The notes under the pieces were generated by a model. It had not been told where the DNA came from and ran no database searches. It saw nothing but the letters and a program-made list of their open reading frames with translations. A program made the translations under genes and the position numbers. A DNA stretch of 64,000 bases, taken from NCBI GenBank assembly GCA_963699215.1, contig OY969422.1:372001-436000 (forward strand), written 5' to 3'. Positions 20,530 to 28,717 of the stretch are shown piece by piece. This stretch comes from VRUE01 sp963699215 (GTDB lineage Bacteria > Actinomycetota > Thermoleophilia > Solirubrobacterales > 70-9). The first letter of the stretch is position 1, and every line of letters begins with the position of its first letter.

Positions 20530-21440
20530 GCAACGGGCAGATCAAGGTCGCCTACTGGCCGGGCTGCGTCTCGCGCGGCTTCACCACCGAGCTGCACGGC
20601 TCGATGGCGCTGGTCGCCGAGAGGCTCGGAATCGAGCTGGTCGAACTCGACCGCGCCAACTGCTGCGGCGCCGGCGTGATCGCCGAGCACAACCAGGAGC
20701 TCGCCGACACGCTCAACGCGCGCACCTTCGCCCTCGCCCAGCAGACCGGGCTGGCGATGATGAACATCTGCTCGACCTGCCAGGGCGCCCAGTCGGAGTG
20801 TCAACAACGGCTGGATGCCGATTCCTCCTACCGCGCCCACATCAACGAGGTGCTGAGCGGCCAGGGCCTCTCCTACGAGAAAGGCAAGGACGGCTTCACC
20901 AACAAAAACTTCCTCTGGCTGCTGGTCGAGGACTACGGGCTCGATCGGCTTGCCGAGAAGGTCGTGCGGCCGCTCTCCGGCCTGCGGGTCGGCCCCTTCT
21001 ACGGCTGCTACGTGGTCCGTCCCAAGGAGCGGCTCGGCTACGACGAGTTCCCCGACCGCGACATCTACCTGGAGAAGACGATCGAGGCGCTCGGCGGCGA
21101 GGTGGTCGAGTACGACGGCGCCCGCAAGTGCTGCGGCTTCCCGGTGATCACGATGAACCGCGAGACCTCGCTGCGCCAGTCGGGCACCCACGTCGGCGAC
21201 GCGATCGACGCAGGCGCCGACTGCCTCGTCACCCCCTGCCCCCTCTGCCACCTCAACCTCGACATGCAGCAGCCCGAGGCGGCGAAGGTCGTCAACCGAG
21301 ACCTCGGCCTCGCCGTCCTCCACCTGCCCCAGCTGGTCGGCCTCGCCCTCGGCGCCGAGCCGAAGCAGCTCGGCATGAGCAAGCACATCGCCTCGACCGG
21401 CTGGGTCGAGGAGCGGCTGGCATCGCCGGCAGCCGTCTGA
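20526..21440 (+). CDS. sdhE: HdrB-like CCG-domain subunit of succinate dehydrogenase
   Basis: The 304-residue protein has two CCG cysteine-rich domains: ANCCGAGVIAEHNQELADTL with NICSTCQGAQSE in the first, and KCCGFPVITMNRETSLR with TPCPLCHLNLDMQQ in the second. This is the pattern of heterodisulfide reductase subunit B, and in succinate dehydrogenases of this class it replaces the haem-bearing membrane anchor. It likely carries an unusual iron-sulfur cluster and passes electrons towards quinone. No membrane segments are present. The C-terminal STGWVEERLA is repeated at base level after the next gene. This SdhE is the archaeal/actinobacterial naming, not the flavinylation factor. Confidence 0.9.
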   Translation: MSNGQIKVAYWPGCVSRGFTTELHGSMALVAERLGIELVELDRANCCGAGVIAEHNQELADTLNARTFALAQQTGLAMMNICSTCQGAQSECQQRLDADSSYRAHINEVLSGQGLSYEKGKDGFTNKNFLWLLVEDYGLDRLAEKVVRPLSGLRVGPFYGCYVVRPKERLGYDEFPDRDIYLEKTIEALGGEVVEYDGARKCCGFPVITMNRETSLRQSGTHVGDAIDAGADCLVTPCPLCHLNLDMQQPEAAKVVNRDLGLAVLHLPQLVGLALGAEPKQLGMSKHIASTGWVEERLASPAAV

Positions 21441-22891
21441 CTCAGCGTCGCCGGACCATCCTCGCCGTCGTCTCGGCGGCGACGGCGATGCTCCTGCTCG
21501 ACGTGACCGTGGTCAACGTCGCCCTGCCCGCGATCCGCCACGACCTGGATGCGAGCTTCAGCCAGCTGCAGTGGGTGATCGACGCCTACGCCTTGACGCT
21601 GGCGGCGACGCTGCTCGCCTGCGGCTCGCTGGCCGACCGGATCGGCCGGCGCAAGGTCTTCGCCGGCGGGCTGGTCGCCTTCACCGCCTGCTCCGCTCTC
21701 TGCGGCGCCGCCGGCTCGCCCGCAGTCCTCGACCTCGCCCGCGGCGCGCAGGGCATCGGCGCGGCGGCGATGTTCGCCTCCTCGCTCGCGATCCTCGCCA
21801 GCGAGTTCGAGGGCGCCGAGCGCGGCCTTGCGCTCGGCGTCTGGGGTGGGATAACCGGGGCCGCGCTGGCGATCGGGCCGCTGGTCGGCGGGCTCCTGAC
21901 CGACGCGGCCTCCTGGCGCTGGGTCTTCCTGATCAACCTGCCGATCGGCGTCCTGCTGATCTGGCTCACCGGGCGCTCGCTGCCGGAGTCCCGCGACGAC
22001 CGGCCCCGCCCGGTCGACCTCCCGGGGATGGCGACCTTCGGAGCCGCCTGCTTCCTCGCGACCTACGGCCTCATCCGCGGCAACGCGGACGGTTGGGGGA
22101 GCACGCTCATCGTCGGCTCGCTGGCCGCCGCCGGAGTGCTGGCGATCGCCTTCGTCGCGGTCGAGCGCCGCAGCGCGGCGCCGATGCTGCCGCTCTCGCT
22201 CTTTCGCATCCCGGCCTTCACCGGGACCGCCCTCGTCGCCTTCGCCCAATCGGTCGCCCTCTACCCGCTGCTGCTGTTCATGGCGATCTACCTGCAGGAA
22301 GGGCTCGGCCTCTCGCCGACCGAGACCGGCCTGCGGCTGCTGCCGCTGACGCTGGTGCTCGCCGCCGTCGCCCCGGTCTCCGGCCGGCTCAGCGGGCGCT
22401 GGCCGCTGCGCGTCCCGCTCGCCACCGGACTGGTCCTGATCGGGGTCGCGCTGCTGCTGATGCGCTCGATCGACTCGAGCAGCGACTGGACGGCGCTGCT
22501 GCCCGGGCTGCTCGTCGGCGGGCTGGCGGTGGGGGTGATCAGCCCGGCTCTGGCCGCGGCGATGGTCGCAGTGCTGCCGGTCGAGCGCAGCGGCGTCGCT
22601 TCGGGGATCAACAACACCTTCCGCCAGCTCGGCATCGCCTTCGGCATCGCCGGCCTCGGGGCGATCTTCGAGCACAACGCGCGCGGCGCACCCAGCCTCC
22701 TCGCCGGGATCGTCGCCGGCCTCGACGCGGTGCTGCTCGTCGCCGCCGCTGTGTCCCTACTGGCCGCCATGCTCGCCTGGCCGCTGCTCGGTGCACAGCG
22801 CTCCAGCCCCGGTCTCTAATGGCAATCGCCGTAGCGACGATCCTGCTGATCGCGCCCCGCCTCGACCGGCTGGGGTCGAGGAGCGGCTGGC
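21389..22891 (+). repeat. 33-base direct repeat flanking the MFS gene
   Basis: Bases 21389-21421 (inside the end of sdhE) recur at 22858-22891 with a single inserted G. In the left copy they encode ASTGWVEERLA. In the right copy, if the extra G is removed, the same frame reads ASTGWVEERLASVPA and then a stop, which looks like another sdhE C-terminus. The MFS gene lies exactly between the copies. Confidence 0.8.
21437..22819 (+). CDS. MFS drug exporter, DHA2-like, probable CTG start
   Basis: The product is a polytopic membrane protein of about 460 residues that would export small molecules by proton exchange. It shows the DHA2 pattern: LLLDVTVVNVALPAIRHDL in helix 1, WVIDAYALTLAATLLACGSL with ADRIGRRKVF (motif A), GAALAIGPLVGGLLTDAASW with RWVFLINLPIG (motif C region). 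About fourteen hydrophobic segments are seen. There is no ATG, GTG or TTG in frame before helix 1; the only plausible start is CTG at 21437, whose last two bases and next A form the sdhE stop (CTGA), matching the ATGA/GTGA couplings elsewhere. An exporter is out of place in a TCA operon, and repeats flank it. Confidence 0.85.
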   Translation: MTQRRRTILAVVSAATAMLLLDVTVVNVALPAIRHDLDASFSQLQWVIDAYALTLAATLLACGSLADRIGRRKVFAGGLVAFTACSALCGAAGSPAVLDLARGAQGIGAAAMFASSLAILASEFEGAERGLALGVWGGITGAALAIGPLVGGLLTDAASWRWVFLINLPIGVLLIWLTGRSLPESRDDRPRPVDLPGMATFGAACFLATYGLIRGNADGWGSTLIVGSLAAAGVLAIAFVAVERRSAAPMLPLSLFRIPAFTGTALVAFAQSVALYPLLLFMAIYLQEGLGLSPTETGLRLLPLTLVLAAVAPVSGRLSGRWPLRVPLATGLVLIGVALLLMRSIDSSSDWTALLPGLLVGGLAVGVISPALAAAMVAVLPVERSGVASGINNTFRQLGIAFGIAGLGAIFEHNARGAPSLLAGIVAGLDAVLLVAAAVSLLAAMLAWPLLGAQRSSPGL

Positions 22892-22905
22892 GAGCGTTCC
22901 CGCCT
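22858..22905 (+). pseudogene. Remnant of an sdhE C-terminus
   Basis: After deleting one G in the GGGG run near 22872-22875, this stretch reads ASTGWVEERLASVPA followed by TAA, closely matching the end of the intact sdhE 1.4 kb upstream. Bases after the shared 33 differ from the intact copy (GCGAGCGTTCCCGCC against GCATCGCCGGCAGCCGTC) although the amino acids stay similar. It may be the original end of sdhE, displaced when the MFS gene arrived. Confidence 0.6.
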
Positions 22906-22908
22906 AAT

Positions 22909-22950
22909 GCTCGCACCGCTTACAGCTGAGCTCGCGCCGCTTACAGCTGA
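22909..22950. repeat. Tandem 21-base duplication at a gene end
   Basis: GCTCGCACCGCTTACAGCTGA at 22909-22929 is followed directly by the same sequence with one change (A to G) at 22930-22950. The second copy contains the stop codon and last codons (CAGCTGTAA on the minus strand) of the coiled-coil gene, so the first copy is a duplicated gene end. Confidence 0.85.
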
Positions 22951-23171
22951 GTAGAGACGATCAGGCCGCCGAATGCGGTGAGGATGCTGCCCAGCGTGAC
23001 GATCATCGCGTTCTGAAGCTTGTCGAAGCGCGCCTCGATCCTGGCTTCCTGCTTTTCGAATCGCTCGTCCAAGTGGTGACGCAGAGCTCCGACTTGATCC
23101 ACAACGCGGTCGACCTGATCCGCGAGGCGATCCAGACGGTCGTCGTTCCAGTTCACTCGTGCCTGCTCCAT
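22941..23171 (-). CDS. Small coiled-coil membrane protein
   Basis: The protein (76 residues from ATG 23171) begins EQARVNWNDDRLDRLADQVD and continues as a long heptad-patterned helix (VDQVGALRHHLDERFEKQEARIEARF) ending in one hydrophobic segment (MIVTLGSILTAFGGLIVS). This resembles the small coiled-coil/tail-anchored proteins common in actinobacteria, whose role is unknown. A longer frame opens at 23231, but that part overlaps a perfect palindrome that looks regulatory, so the shorter start is preferred. It is divergent from the antiporter gene. Confidence 0.7.
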   Translation of the reverse strand: MEQARVNWNDDRLDRLADQVDRVVDQVGALRHHLDERFEKQEARIEARFDKLQNAMIVTLGSILTAFGGLIVSTQL

Positions 23172-23197
23172 TTCACGGTCGAGCCTAGCCGACAAAA

Positions 23198-23226
23198 CGT
23201 TACACGTGGTGCGCGGAAGTGTAACG
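23198..23226. promoter_or_regulatory. Palindromic operator candidate between coiled-coil gene and antiporter
   Basis: CGTTACAC and GTGTAACG are perfect inverted arms separated by 13 bases in the divergent gap. The spacing of about two helical turns between half-site centres fits binding of a dimeric regulator controlling one or both genes. Confidence 0.5.
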
Positions 23227-23275
23227 GACAAATAGCCGATAGGGTTGCCGTGGTGAGCCGAGAGGCCCGGTCGGA

Positions 23276-24499
23276 ATGACAGACGTCACGCTCTCGGCAC
23301 TCCCACTGGCCGCGTCAACCGGGGACGCAGCCGGCGTCCTCACCGACCTCTTCGTCGTTCTGCTCGCCGCCAAGCTCGGCGACGAGATCTTCAAGCGGAT
23401 CGGCCAGCCGGCGATCGTCGGCGAGATCCTCGCCGGGGTGGTCGTCGGCCCTTCGCTGCTGGGGATCGTCGAGCCGAGCGAGGTGCTGCGGGTCTTCTCG
23501 GAGCTTGGCGTCGTCTTCCTCCTCTTCTGGGTCGGGCTGGAGACGAGGCTCTCGGAGATGCGCGCGGTCGGCCGGATCGCGGTGACCGTCGGCAGCGCCG
23601 GCGTCGTGCTCCCCTTCCTCGGCGGAATCGGGCTCGGCGCTGCGCTCGGGGAGAGCACCGAGACCAGCGTCTTCCTCGGCGCTGCGCTGGCCGCGACCAG
23701 CGCCGGAATCACCTCGGCGACCTTCCTCGACCTCGGCCTCGCCCGCAGCGCGGCCGCCCGCACCGTGCTCGGCGCTGCAGTGGTGGACGACATCCTGGCG
23801 CTGATCCTGCTCTCGGTCGCGGTCGCGATGGCTGCCGACGGCGGCGTCGATGCCGGCAACATCGCCCTCTCCCTCGCCCTGGCGATCGGCTTCGTCGCCT
23901 TCTTCGCGCTGGGCGGGACGCGGCTGCTGCAGAGCCGCCCGCAGCTGCTCGACGCGCCGCGCTTTGCGGATTCGCCGCTATTGCCGGCGGTGATCCTCTG
24001 CCTCGGCCTGGCCGCCTTCTCGGCCCAGATCGGCCTGGCGGCGCTGATCGGCGCCTTCCTCGCCGGGATGATCGTCGCCGAGACCAAAGACCAGAGCCCG
24101 ATCGAGGAGGAGGTGAAGCCGCTGTACGCGTTCTTCCCGCCCTTCTTCTTCGCCTTCATCGGCATCGAGCTGGACCTCGACTCGCTGCTCGGCGGCCACG
24201 CGCTCCTGCTGCTGGTGACGATCACCGCGCTGGCGATCGTCACCAAGCTGATCCCCGGCTACCTGGGAGCGCGCGGCCTGGGGCGCGAGCAGGCCAGGAT
24301 CGTCGGCGTCGGGATGGTCCCGCGCGGCGAGGTGGGGATCGTCATCGCCTCGATCGGGGCGGCCGAGGGCGTCATCGATGCCGAGCTGTTCGGCGTAGTG
24401 GTGGGCATGTCAATCCTCACCACCCTCTTCGCCCCCTTCCTGCTGCGACGACTGACGAGGTCCAGGGGTCGTCAGGCAAGGACGCAGTCGCCTGAATAG
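23276..24499 (+). CDS. CPA2-family Na+(K+)/H+ antiporter
   Basis: The 407-residue membrane protein belongs to the Kef/NapA-like antiporters. Marks are the early LGDEIFKRIGQPAIVGEILA with GVVVGPSLLG, the paired-aspartate region AAVVDDILALILLS (the two Asp residues near position 165 are the ion-binding site of electrogenic members), and about twelve hydrophobic segments. There is no TrkA-N domain. It exchanges cations for protons across the membrane, helping pH and salt balance. Its stop codon lies inside the stem of a strong hairpin shared with the convergent asd gene. Confidence 0.92.
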   Translation: MTDVTLSALPLAASTGDAAGVLTDLFVVLLAAKLGDEIFKRIGQPAIVGEILAGVVVGPSLLGIVEPSEVLRVFSELGVVFLLFWVGLETRLSEMRAVGRIAVTVGSAGVVLPFLGGIGLGAALGESTETSVFLGAALAATSAGITSATFLDLGLARSAAARTVLGAAVVDDILALILLSVAVAMAADGGVDAGNIALSLALAIGFVAFFALGGTRLLQSRPQLLDAPRFADSPLLPAVILCLGLAAFSAQIGLAALIGAFLAGMIVAETKDQSPIEEEVKPLYAFFPPFFFAFIGIELDLDSLLGGHALLLLVTITALAIVTKLIPGYLGARGLGREQARIVGVGMVPRGEVGIVIASIGAAEGVIDAELFGVVVGMSILTTLFAPFLLRRLTRSRGRQARTQSPE

Positions 24500-24519
24500 C
24501 AGCGCTATTCAGGCGACTG
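24485..24519. terminator. 16-base-stem hairpin between antiporter and asd
   Basis: The arms CAGTCGCCTGAATAGC and its complement are perfect with a three-base loop. The antiporter's TAG stop lies inside the left arm. A second small hairpin (GCCGCC-T-GGCGGC, 24525-24537) follows. Placed between convergent genes, this is probably a two-way terminator. Confidence 0.8.
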
Positions 24520-24548
24520 AGGACGCCGCCTGGCGGCGCCTGGGGCCG

Positions 24549-25577
24549 TCAGGCGTGCAGCAGGCCGCGCTCGATCAGCAGCTCGGCGATCTGGACGGCG
24601 TTGGTGGCGGCGCCCTTGCGCAGGTTGTCGGAGACGACCCAGAGGTCGAGGGCGCGATCGTTGCCGGGATCGCGGCGGATGCGGCCGACGAAGACGTCGT
24701 CCTTGCCCGCCGCCTCGATCGCCATCGGGTAACTGGCCGCGGCCGGGTCGTCGACCACGGTCACGCCGGGCGCCGCCGCCAGCAGCTCGCGGGCGCGCTC
24801 GGGCTCGAGCGGCTCGCGCGTCTCGACGTTGACCGCCTCGGAGTGGCCGCTGACGACGGGGACCCGGACGCAGGTGGCGCTGACGCGGATCTCGGCGTCG
24901 CCGAGGATCTTGCGCGTCTCGTCGATCAGCTTGCGCTCCTCGTCGGTGTGGTCGTCGCCGTCGGCGAAGCTGCCGGCCTGCGGCAGGGCGTTGAAGGCAA
25001 TCGGGTGGGGGTAGACCGAGGCGACGGGGTTGCCGCCGTCGAGCGCAGCCTGCGACTGCGCGGTCAGCTCGTCGATCGCCGCCTTGCCGGTGCCGGAGAC
25101 CGCCTGGTAGGTGGAGATGACGAGGCGCTCGATCCCGGCCGCGTCGTAGAGCGGCTTCAGCGCGACGACCATCTGCATGGTCGAGCAGTTGGGATTGGCG
25201 ACGATCCCGTTGTGCTGCGCCAGGTCGTCGGGATTGACCTCGGCGACGACCAGCGGCACGTCGTCGTGCATGCGCCAGTAGCTGGTGTTGTCGACGACGA
25301 CGGCGCCGGCCTCGACCAGCTTCGGCGTCCACTCGGCGCTGACGGCGCCGCCGGCCGAGGAGAGGACGAGGTCCAGGCCTTGGATCGTCTCCTCGCTGAG
25401 GGGGCGCACCTCGAGCTGCTCATCTCCCCACTCGAGTGACTTGCCGGCGGAGCGCTCCGAGGCAAAGGGCACGACTTGCGAGGCCGGGAAGCGGCGATCG
25501 GCGAGCAGCTCGAGGATCGTCGTCCCGACCAGCCCGGTCGCGCCCAGAACCCCGACTCTGTATCCGTCGCCCGCCAT
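24549..25577 (-). CDS. asd: Aspartate-semialdehyde dehydrogenase
   Basis: The enzyme reduces aspartyl phosphate to aspartate semialdehyde with NADPH, the branch point to lysine, threonine, methionine and diaminopimelate. The 342-residue protein has GVLGATGLVGTTILELLADR for NADP, the catalytic cysteine in VANPNCSTMQMVVALKPL (about residue 130), GTGKAAIDELTAQ, and SGHSEAVNVE. The ATG in front of AGDGYRVGVLGATG is the natural start. It lies 19 bases after lysC, so the first two steps of the pathway are co-transcribed. Confidence 0.96.
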   Translation of the reverse strand: MAGDGYRVGVLGATGLVGTTILELLADRRFPASQVVPFASERSAGKSLEWGDEQLEVRPLSEETIQGLDLVLSSAGGAVSAEWTPKLVEAGAVVVDNTSYWRMHDDVPLVVAEVNPDDLAQHNGIVANPNCSTMQMVVALKPLYDAAGIERLVISTYQAVSGTGKAAIDELTAQSQAALDGGNPVASVYPHPIAFNALPQAGSFADGDDHTDEERKLIDETRKILGDAEIRVSATCVRVPVVSGHSEAVNVETREPLEPERARELLAAAPGVTVVDDPAAASYPMAIEAAGKDDVFVGRIRRDPGNDRALDLWVVSDNLRKGAATNAVQIAELLIERGLLHA

Positions 25578-25596
25578 CGTCCGAGTATGGCGGTGC

Positions 25597-26895
25597 TCAG
25601 CCGCTGACCGTGGGACGGTGGTGAGCGCCCATCGGGTCCTCGGGCTTGACCGCGTCATCGCCGAGCTCGAATGCCTGATGAAGGGCCTTGACCGCGTCAG
25701 GGACGCGATCGGCCGAGATGACACATGAGATCTTGATCGGCGAGGTGGAGATCATCTCGATGTTGATCCCCTTCCCCCCGAGCACCTCGAAGACCTTGGC
25801 CGCGACCCCGGGATGGGAGCGCATGCCGGCGCCGACGATCGAGACCTTGCCGATCCGCTCTTCGGTGCGCACGTCCTGGCTCAGGTCTAGCTCGCGCACC
25901 GTGTCGGTGGCGGCGGTCAGATCGGAGCGGTCGACGGTGAACGAGAGGTCGGCGAGTGCGTCGTCCCCGACCGGCTCGTTCTGGATGATCACGTCGACGT
26001 TGATGCTCGCGCTGGCCAGCGCGGTGAAGATCCGGCCCGCCACCCCCGGTTCGTCGCGGACCCCGGTCAGGGTCACCCGCGCCTCGCCGTCGGAGTGGGT
26101 CACTGCGGTTACGAATGGCTGCTCCACGCTCTCCTGCTCGCTCTCCTCTTCGCTGACCACGAGGGTACCGGGGCCGTCCTCGAAGCTGCTGCGGCAGTGG
26201 ATGCGGACGCCGTTGTTGCGCGCGTACTCGACCGAGCGCAGCTGCAGCACCTTCGCCCCCGAGGCCGACATCTCCAGCATCTCCTCGTAGGAGGCGACCG
26301 TCAGCTTGCGCGCGTCGGGGACGATTCGCGGGTCGGCGCTGAAGACTCCGGCGACGTCGGTGTAGATCTCGCAGACGCTGGCGTCGAGCGCCGCGGCAAG
26401 GGCGACCGCGGTGGTGTCGGAGCCGCCCCGCCCCAGCGTGGTCACGTCGCGGCTGTCGGTCGAGACCCCCTGGAAGCCGGCGACGAGGACGATCCGGTCC
26501 TCTTCGAGGGTCTCGCGGATGCGGTCGGCGCGGACGTCGACGATCTTCGCTTTCGTGTGGAAGGAGTCGGTGACGATGCCGGCCTGCGATCCGGTCAGCG
26601 AGATCGCGCTGTGGCCCATGTCGTGGATCGCCATCGCGCAGAGCGCACAGGAGATCCGCTCGCCGCTGGAGAGCAGCATGTCCATCTCGCGTGCCACCGG
26701 CCGCTCCGAGATCTCCAGCGCCTGTGCGACCAGCTCGTCGGTCGTCTTGCCGCGCGCCGAGAGGACCGCCACTACGCGGCAGCCCCTCTCGCGCGCGGCG
26801 ACGATGCGCCGCGCCGCGCGCTTGATCTCCTCCGCGCCGGCGACCGAGGTGCCGCCGAACTTCATCACGACGATGTCTGACTTCGCCTCACTCAT
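25597..26895 (-). CDS. lysC: Aspartate kinase
   Basis: Aspartate kinase phosphorylates aspartate, the first step of the aspartate amino-acid family. The 432-residue sequence has the kinase signature VVMKFGGTSVAGAEEIKRA, GFQGVSTDSRDVTTLGRGGS with DTTAVALAA, and YTDVAGVFSADPRIVPDA. Two ACT-type regulatory modules follow from about residue 265 (VTLTGVRDEPGVAGRIF and VSIVGAGMRSHPGVAAKVFE), the feedback-inhibition site. No internal start for a beta subunit stands out. It is divergent from the HD-GYP gene across 60 bases; no lysine riboswitch fits in so short a leader. Confidence 0.96.
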   Translation of the reverse strand: MSEAKSDIVVMKFGGTSVAGAEEIKRAARRIVAARERGCRVVAVLSARGKTTDELVAQALEISERPVAREMDMLLSSGERISCALCAMAIHDMGHSAISLTGSQAGIVTDSFHTKAKIVDVRADRIRETLEEDRIVLVAGFQGVSTDSRDVTTLGRGGSDTTAVALAAALDASVCEIYTDVAGVFSADPRIVPDARKLTVASYEEMLEMSASGAKVLQLRSVEYARNNGVRIHCRSSFEDGPGTLVVSEEESEQESVEQPFVTAVTHSDGEARVTLTGVRDEPGVAGRIFTALASASINVDVIIQNEPVGDDALADLSFTVDRSDLTAATDTVRELDLSQDVRTEERIGKVSIVGAGMRSHPGVAAKVFEVLGGKGINIEMISTSPIKISCVISADRVPDAVKALHQAFELGDDAVKPEDPMGAHHRPTVSG

Positions 26896-26955
26896 AGAGC
26901 GTCTGAGGATAGTCGGGCTAAAGCGCGGCCGGCCGGATACCGATGCGTTTTCTCC

Positions 26956-28062
26956 ATGGAGCCGGGCATGACCGAACTGCCGTTGATGGAAGCGGCGATG
27001 GGACCGCAGGCCGATGAGCGGCTGCTCGTCGCCAGCCGCCTCTCCAGCCGGCTCGCCCACGCGCACACCGTCGAGGACGTCGCCTCGATCGCGGTGCGCC
27101 AGCTGCACGACTCCTTCGACTACTACCTGGCCGTCGTCCAGCGACTCGACCCCGACGGCTCCCTGCGGGTCGTGGCGGGAGCCGGCCCGCTGGCCGAGCA
27201 GGTCGACGACTTCCTCGCCCTGGAGCAGCCGGTCGAGGTCGGTGTCAACGGCCGTGTCGCCCGCAGCGGCGAGCCGGCGATGGTCAACGACACCCGGCTC
27301 GACTCCGACTATCTGCACCGAAACCCGCGCACCGATCCGGGCTCCGAGCTGTCGCTGCCGATTCGCGTCGCAGGGTCGATCTGGGGCGTGATGAATCTGG
27401 AGCAGGAGAACTGCGACGCTTTCAGCGGACGAGACCTGCTCCTCGCTCACGTCATCGCCGGCCAGGTCGGTGCGGCGATATACCGCTGCCAACTGGTCGG
27501 CGAGCTGGAGGGGGCCTTCCTCGCAACCCTCGGTGTGATCGCCGACGCGGTCGAGCTGCAGGACCCCTACACCGCCGACCACGCCAACGAGGTAGCCGAG
27601 CTCGCCGTGCGAGTCGGCGAGCGCCTGGGCATCGCCGGCCCCGAGCTGGACCGCCTCCGCTACGGCGCCCTGCTGCACGACGTCGGCAAGATCGGCGTGC
27701 CGGGAGAGCTGCTGCGCAAGCCGGGACCGTTGAGCACGAACGAGCGAGAGAGGATGGACGCGCACACGGCTATCGGCGCTCGCATGCTGGAGCGGATCCC
27801 CTTCCTCGCCCCCGTCGCCCCCCTCGTCCGCTCCGCCCACGAGCGCTTCGACGGTGGCGGCTACCCCGACGGCCTCGCAGGTGCGGAGATCCCGCGCGGC
27901 GCGATGATCGTCGCCACCTGCGATGCCTTCCACGCGATGACCTCCGACCGTCCCTACCGCAAGGCGATGCCCCGGGATGAGGCGATCGCCGAGCTGCGCG
28001 CCTGCGCCGGCGCTCAGTTCGACCCCGAGGTGGTCGAGGCCCTGCTTGCCGAGCTGGCCTGA
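26956..28062 (+). CDS. GAF domain / HD-GYP phosphodiesterase
   Basis: The 368-residue protein has an N-terminal GAF sensor domain (about residues 25-170, with ELSLPIRVAGSIWGVMNLEQ) and a C-terminal HD-GYP domain. The HD-GYP marks are TADHANEVAELA, LLHDVGKIGVP, AHTAIGARML, and SAHERFDGGGYPDGLAG, so the metal and GYP residues are intact. Such enzymes break down cyclic di-GMP or related dinucleotides after the GAF part senses a small molecule. There is no receiver or membrane segment, so the protein is probably soluble. ATG 26956 is used; ATG 26968 (TELPLM) is possible. Confidence 0.92.
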   Translation: MEPGMTELPLMEAAMGPQADERLLVASRLSSRLAHAHTVEDVASIAVRQLHDSFDYYLAVVQRLDPDGSLRVVAGAGPLAEQVDDFLALEQPVEVGVNGRVARSGEPAMVNDTRLDSDYLHRNPRTDPGSELSLPIRVAGSIWGVMNLEQENCDAFSGRDLLLAHVIAGQVGAAIYRCQLVGELEGAFLATLGVIADAVELQDPYTADHANEVAELAVRVGERLGIAGPELDRLRYGALLHDVGKIGVPGELLRKPGPLSTNERERMDAHTAIGARMLERIPFLAPVAPLVRSAHERFDGGGYPDGLAGAEIPRGAMIVATCDAFHAMTSDRPYRKAMPRDEAIAELRACAGAQFDPEVVEALLAELA

Positions 28063-28140
28063 CTCCAATCCGCGGTCGTACTTCTGCCGCCGTCCGGGAA
28101 CAACTACGACAGCGGCCAGGGTGTGAGGCAGATCACACTT

Positions 28141-28167
28141 CAAGATATATCGATCCGATATATCTTG
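28141..28167. promoter_or_regulatory. PadR autoregulatory operator
   Basis: CAAGATATATCG and CGATATATCTTG form a perfect palindrome with a three-base centre (atc), ending four bases before the padR start. It is strikingly AT-rich against the surroundings and contains the likely -10 (TATATC). PadR proteins often repress their own operon through such TATATCGAT-type sites. Confidence 0.8.
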
Positions 28168-28171
28168 GGCG

Positions 28172-28717
28172 ATGGAGCTGAACGCGACCGCCTACGTGAT
28201 CCTCGGCATGGTCTCCGGCGAGCCGCGGTCGGGCTATGAGATCAAAGCGGTCGTCGACAACACGACCCGCTTCTTCTGGGCGGCCAGCTACGGGCAGATC
28301 TATCCGGAGCTGAAACGGCTCTCCGAAGCCGGGCTGATCGAGGGAATCGACGCGTCGCGGGGCGACCGCAAGCGGACCGTCTACGCCATCACTGCCGACG
28401 GCGAAGCTGAGCTGAAGGACTGGCTGCGCAGGGCGCCGGAGACCGTGGAGATGCGCGAAGAAGGCCTGCTGAAACTCTTCTTCTCCGGTGTGCTGAAGCC
28501 GGCCGAGGCGGTCGAGACGCTGCGCGCGATGCGCCGCCACCGGCTCGAGCTGGCCGAGCGGCTGCGCTCGATGGAGCCGGAGAAAGCAGAGCTGGAGGAT
28601 CCTTACCCCGCGATGGTGCTGCGGGCGGGGATCGAGTTCAACCAGTGGTTCGCCGAGTGGTGTGAGCGGATGGAGTCCGAGCTGCTCGCACCCACACGAG
28701 AGAAGGAGAAAAGCTGA
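28172..28717 (+). CDS. PadR family transcriptional regulator
   Basis: The 181-residue protein has the PadR winged helix (residues 1-85: TAYVILGMVSGEPRSGYEIK, ASYGQIYPELKRLSEAGLI, RKRTVYAITADGEAELKDWL) and a C-terminal helical dimerisation domain of the Vir_act_alpha type. PadR proteins repress efflux or stress genes until a ligand binds. Its last base is shared with the MMPL transporter ATG (TGATG), so it almost surely controls that transporter, and the palindrome just ahead of its start is the likely operator. Confidence 0.95.
   Translation: MELNATAYVILGMVSGEPRSGYEIKAVVDNTTRFFWAASYGQIYPELKRLSEAGLIEGIDASRGDRKRTVYAITADGEAELKDWLRRAPETVEMREEGLLKLFFSGVLKPAEAVETLRAMRRHRLELAERLRSMEPEKAELEDPYPAMVLRAGIEFNQWFAEWCERMESELLAPTREKEKS

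Noticed and set aside
22820..22930. Short plus-strand frame of 36 codons after the MFS gene
   Set aside because: It runs through the displaced repeat and the tandem duplication and has no recognisable features.
26896..26955. Lysine riboswitch before lysC
   Set aside because: Only about 60 bases separate the divergent starts, too short for the known aptamer.
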